From Hyalella azteca (Eukaryota; Arthropoda; Malacostraca; Amphipoda; Hyalellidae), in NCBI RefSeq assembly GCF_000764305.2, contig NW_025936571.1:310001-374000 (forward strand): 64,000 bases of DNA. The letters run 5' to 3'. The notes below the pieces were generated by a model. That model ran no database searches and had not been told where the DNA came from. It was given only the letters and a program-made list of their open reading frames with translations. Shown one piece after another: positions 60,401 to 64,000 of this stretch (positions are counted from its first letter, which is position 1; every line of letters starts with the position of its first letter). The translations under genes were made by a program, and so were the position numbers.

Positions 60401-63400
60401 AGAGTTTCATCGATTCTTAGCATATATCTAGTAAGCAACCGCTAGAAACTCGCCATACTAGCGGTTATTTAAAGATTAGATTAGAGGTGGGATCGTATAG
60501 TTTCATATAATAAATTAAGCGCTTTGGTAACTAATATCAATTCACGATTGTACTATATCATGTGTAGTCTAGGACTCTTTAAAAAATTTCATCTCTCGAA
60601 GAATTGCACTTAGCAATGTAAAATTTGTACCAAACGTCAAGCGTACTACTAGTGTATATACTCAACAACTGCCATGCTTGTAACGCTAGTAGTTTTTAGT
60701 TAGGAAGCTAAATTATGAAAAATTATAAAAATGTATGTAGAACTAACAAGTTGAATTTTATCTGTTTGTGAATTTTTTATTGCATTGCATTATAATAGGT
60801 CCTGAACGAGTATAGAACAAGTCGGAGAGCCTATTAATATAAGATATTTTTTAATTGATGTTTTATTTTTTCTATCTTAAATTGGTATGGTTTTTTCAAG
60901 AGTCCATGACTATATAGGCAGAGTTAGCTGATAATATCAATAATCACGACTCGGAACTTACAGGCCTGTGCATTAGTTTCCACTAACATTCTTCATACAC
61001 TTCGAGAGTTAGATTGTGTTACATAGATAGAAGTAAACAAAAAAATATAACTCAGTACTCACTGCAATGAGTGACAGAGAGCGCATTTTCTCGTCGACGA
61101 AAACGTGAAGTCACGGACGGACGGACAGACAGACAGACAGACAGACTGACGGACGGACGGACGAAAAGACGGACATGACGAGCACAATAGCGCATTTTTT
61201 CCATAAATGAGAAAATGCGCTAACAATTAAAAGACGCACTGCATTTCTCATAAGCATCCCCCCTTTGGTGGCTAGCAGCCCCCGACTCACTTATGACAGA
61301 GTTCGTTTGTTCAGCTAAGGTATGTGGAGTGACAGCTACTTAAAATAGCACGGCACTTACTATTTACCTCTACAATTCTTACTTTACAACGAATACCACA
61401 GTTTCTGATGAAATTACTTCATATCCATAGTTTTCACTAATTCAACTATGGCATATCATTGACTGGTAAATTAAAGGTATCGTAAGATGCATGGTAAGTG
61501 ACAGCTACTCAAAAAAGCACGGCCACTAACTACTGCACTTCTTACCTTATAACGAATAACAGTTTCTAATGAATGAAACTCCGTCGTATCCATAGTTCTT
61601 AATAATTTAATTACAGCTTATCATTGACAGGCTTATTAAGCTATAATAAGATGCATGGTAAGTGGCAGCTACTCAAAATAGCACGGCACTTACTATTCAC
61701 CTCTACACTTCTTACTTTACAACCAATAACACAGTTCCTACTGAATGAAATTACTTGGTATCCATAGTTCTCCATAATTTAATTACAGCTTATCATTGAC
61801 TGGCATATTAAGGTATGGTAAGAAGCATGGTAAGTGACAGGTATGCATTGACTGACATATCATATATGCATTGACTGACATATCATATATGCATTGACTG
61901 ACATATATATGCATTGACTGACATATATATGCATTGACTGACATATCATATATGCATTGACTGACATATCATATTAAGGTATGGTAAGAAGCATGCACAT
62001 TACTCACATTCTTGGCGACCTGCGGGTCCGACACGCACGAGAATGTGATGTCGCACGCGGCGATCACGTCTGAAGGCGTCATGGCCTCCTCCGCCCCCAC
62101 GGCGATGAAGTCACCGCACTGCACATACAAAATAACCAATAGAATTTATGGTGTTAGTGTCATTTATATGAATGAGTGCTATTAGGTATATGAATTAGTG
62201 TTATTATATAAATGAGAGTTATTATATGAATGAGTGCTATTAGGTATATGAATTAGTTTTATTATATAAATGAGAGTTATTATATGAATGAGTGTTATAT
62301 GAATGAGTGCTATTAGGTATATGAATTAGTGTTATTATATAAATGAGAGTTATTATATGAATGATTATGCAGGTTCATTGAAAAACAATGAAGTCGTCGC
62401 ACTGCACACACACAATATATTCCTTATAAATTAGTATTCAGTGAGTAATCATCTGAATAAGTATGCAGGTCTATTGTAAAAGGTCGAGTCACGACAATGG
62501 TCGCATGCAATACTTTATAAAGTGTATACGTTGATGCTTGAAGTAAATTAGTAAGTTGCGTGTTTGTTAAATAACACGCAACTTAACATAAATAACATTT
62601 GTTATTTAATTTTTATTTTAATTGAAAAATAACGAAGTTATTTACTTTATTCATCTAGTGCATTGAAAAAGAAGCAATGAAGTCGTTATACAGTACCCAC
62701 AAAACAAACAATGTGTACTTCTAACACATTACGCATCACAGTGTTAGCAATAATGACGTCAATGAATGGATGGCCACTTTGCTATATACTATTTTTTGTT
62801 CTCACAACTATGGTCTTGTCACTCATTACGTAAGTCCCGAACATTTCATCAATGAATAAAGTACAGAAGCAGCACTTAATTACTAAGCAATGGAAATAAA
62901 GCGAACGCTTAAAAAAAATCAACTGGTGCGATGATGGAGGTTGATGAACGTTTCATTAACCATGGAGCTATGATAAATTAATACAATTCGAATTATGCCT
63001 CTATTAGTAATCCAAATATTTTATATTCTAAATAGTAATCCAAATAATCTGTTAGTAATCCAAATATTTTATATTCTAAATGGTAATCTAAATAATCTAT
63101 TAGTAATCCAAATAATACGTGAAATATTCCAGATGCGCACTGTAAATCTCGGGTTACTAAGTAGCAACAACGCATGAGATATTTCAGTATAAAATAAGGC
63201 GTAAGAAATAGAAGTTAATCCTACAGTAATAATAACATAAACTGCTGCAGTGGCCGAAAACAGCTGCAGAGGTTGCAATTACAACGGCAGCTACAACAGC
63301 AGTGCAACCAGTGGCCGCTAGACCGGTCCGAGCAACAACATAGGCGGCCGATATGGCAACAACAACAGTGCAAAAAAATGTAACAGAGTAGCAGCAACAA

Positions 63401-64000
63401 CAACAGCAGTAAGAAGGACAAAAGCAGTTCCTATTGAAACTACAGCGGAAGAAGGGGAGGGGGTGATGAGGGAGATGCGAAGGGAGGGAGGAAAGGTGGA
63501 ATGCAGCAGCTGGAGCAGCAGCATCATGTCATATTACAACAACTGCTTCCAATAATTCGGAATGCAGTCGCTACACCCGATACGATGAAAATTATATAGT
63601 TTTTTAACTCATCAACACTTCGTTAACTCGAACACATACCAAGAACGCGACGTTGAGATCGAATTGCCGGTGTGGAGGAGGACCATACAGACATGGAGGT
63701 GCAGCAGCCACCACCACCTCCACATCACCAACACAACAATGCTCAGTCTCGGTTATTTTTTGCTGCTCAGTTCAGTGCTCCACAGGATGTCGGAGAGTGT
63801 GCATGTGACTCGTGCTCAAGCAGTTTTCCTTCATGCAATAGCTCAATATTTACTGTCAACAAATTAAGATTTCAGCGAAACTACGCATAAACAAGTTCTA
63901 TAAGAGATCGTCTCGTAAAGAATACTTATGAAACGCTCACTGTTATACTATTTATTTAGTGTTGACATTGAGTGAAGAAAGATGGAGCTTGCCAACGGAT
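57224..64000 (-). CDS. GLYR1: GLYR1 (NPAC/NDF) 3' part
   Basis: Visible minus-strand exons: 62008-62118, 59472-59573, 58673-58835 and the terminal 57224-57423. They encode the beta-hydroxyacid-dehydrogenase-like half of GLYR1, a chromatin protein that in animals joins a PWWP domain to this fold and aids nucleosome transcription and demethylation. Diagnostic text: CDITFSCVSDPQVAKN, GGRYLEAQIQGS, CQSCFQAMGKNSFFLG and NELYKHAKKL. The family DMSTVD motif reads EMTGID here. The PWWP half and the dinucleotide-binding loop lie beyond 64000, and the segment after SFFLG (about 70-75 aa) is missing because it falls in the assembly gap. Confidence 0.82.
57440..57824. repeat. ~77-bp tandem repeat before GLYR1 terminal exon
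   Basis: At least five copies of a unit with GTTACTTTAATGCAATTC, CATGCAGGATTCTGACG and GCAGAAACCTAAAATTGCAT blocks. The array runs into the assembly gap, so its true length is unknown and it may have caused the gap. Confidence 0.9.
57825..58429. other. Assembly gap (605 N)
   Basis: Run of N between two tandem arrays. A phase 1/1 GLYR1 exon must lie here. Frames that span the Ns are meaningless. Confidence 0.98.
58430..58690 (-). repeat. GLYR1: Array derived from GLYR1 exon edge plus donor
   Basis: Three units of about 115-120 bp, counting the exon itself, each with about 40 bp of exon end (plus-strand CCGAGGAAGAAGGAGTTCTT) and spacers with AGTCAGCCTAATA. The middle unit keeps the donor (plus CAATTACCGAGG); the first reads ATCATACCGAGG. 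Confidence 0.85.
58673..58835 (-). CDS. GLYR1: GLYR1 exon
   Basis: 54 codons plus 1 nt; acceptor CTATGTGCAG, donor GTAATT. Reads AMMSKGGRYLEAQIQGSREQ, then LVILASGDRSLFDECQSC and FQAMGKNSFFL. Both edges have been tandemly duplicated. Confidence 0.87.
58830..58940 (-). repeat. GLYR1: Array derived from GLYR1 exon acceptor
   Basis: Three units of about 34 bp, each with plus-strand TCGCCTGCAC and TAGTGGGTCATGAG, i.e. acceptor GTGCAG plus the first exon bases GCGA. Confidence 0.85.
59257..59393 (+). mobile_element. Palindromic dispersed element, copy 8
   Basis: Shortest core; terminal block decayed to GATAAAATGCCCT. Confidence 0.8.
59472..59573 (-). CDS. GLYR1: GLYR1 exon
   Basis: 34 codons, phase 0/0; acceptor GTATGTCAG, donor GTGAGT. 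Reads MVFGNCGVLQEMSTDKAYVE, then MTGIDAETSQDLAD. Confidence 0.85.
59590..59775. repeat. ~79-bp tandem repeat upstream of GLYR1 exon
   Basis: Three copies with GTGCTCCATGACAAATGTTT and ACTTAAATAATAA blocks, starting just beyond the exon acceptor at 59574. Confidence 0.85.
60077..60278 (+). mobile_element. Palindromic dispersed element, copy 9
   Basis: Longest copy (about 200 bp) because of an expanded GACGGACA/GACA core. Confidence 0.85.
61038..61224 (+). mobile_element. Palindromic dispersed element, copy 10
   Basis: Full copy; first palindrome reads ACTCACTGCAATGAGT. Confidence 0.85.
61330..61840. repeat. ~165-bp tandem repeat
   Basis: Three copies with GACAGCTACT, AAAATAGCACGGCACTTACT and CTTATCATTGACTGGC-like blocks in the GLYR1 intron. 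Confidence 0.8.
61840..61985. repeat. ~23-bp tandem repeat near GLYR1 donor
   Basis: Six copies of TATGCATTGACTGACATATC, ending about 20 bp from the donor of the exon at 62008. Confidence 0.85.
62008..62118 (-). CDS. GLYR1: GLYR1 exon
   Basis: 37 codons, phase 0/0; acceptor TATGTGCAG, donor GTGAGT. Reads CGDFIAVGAEEAMTPSDVIA, then CDITFSCVSDPQVAKN. Confidence 0.85.
62150..62365. repeat. Tandem repeat upstream of GLYR1 exon
   Basis: Three copies with ATGAATGAGTGCTATTAGGT and ATGAATTAGTGTTATTATAT blocks, about 30 bp beyond the acceptor at 62119. Confidence 0.8.
62366..64000. other. GLYR1 intron, right edge of window
   Basis: No exon recognised. Contains TAGTAATCCAAATA repeats at 63003-63115 and a GCAGCAACAAC-rich stretch at 63240-63530 that opens short Leu/Cys-rich frames of no significance. 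Confidence 0.4.

Overview
This is eukaryotic nuclear DNA: intron-rich, AT-rich, full of microsatellites, minisatellites and short mobile elements, with one assembly gap (605 N). Gene content (an SLC18 vesicular amine transporter, an arthropod-style CRAL-TRIO lipid-transfer protein, GLYR1, and a Ser/Thr/Pro-rich VWC protein) points to an arthropod, probably a crustacean. Species cannot be read from the sequence. Exons were placed by hand from GT-AG junctions, reading-frame continuity across introns, and remembered family consensus.

Layout: (1) 1-13463, plus strand: 3' part of a long acidic Ser/Thr/Pro-rich protein with one complete and one terminal partial VWC module; its 5' end lies left of the window. 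(2) 13464-15637: convergent intergenic DNA. (3) 15638-36145, minus strand: a complete CRAL-TRIO (alpha-tocopherol-transfer-protein-like) gene. Constitutive exons 1, 2, 4, 5 and 6 surround five homologous versions of exon 3 spread over 12 kb. Frame arithmetic allows only one version per mRNA, so this looks like an undescribed mutually exclusive exon array that swaps the core of a lipid-binding domain. (4) 36.1-42.2 kb: divergent intergenic region. (5) 42213-53301, plus strand: a ten-exon SLC18 (VMAT/VAChT/portabella-type) transporter with an enlarged first luminal loop and two changed intramembrane positions. (6) 53.3-57.2 kb: convergent intergenic DNA. (7) 57224 to beyond 64000, minus strand: 3' part of GLYR1 (dehydrogenase-like domain), interrupted by the assembly gap, which must hold at least one exon.

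Two genome-scale patterns stand out. First, many exons in three genes are abutted by tandem arrays whose unit contains the exon edge plus its splice site, so rows of decoy donors or acceptors lie beside the real ones. Second, a roughly 140-200 bp palindrome-rich element with a GACGGACA/GACA microsatellite core occurs ten times. There are also several MITE-like inverted repeats, two decayed mariner-type transposases and tRNA-derived SINEs. The four genes show no operon-like or pathway link; they are ordinary neighbours.
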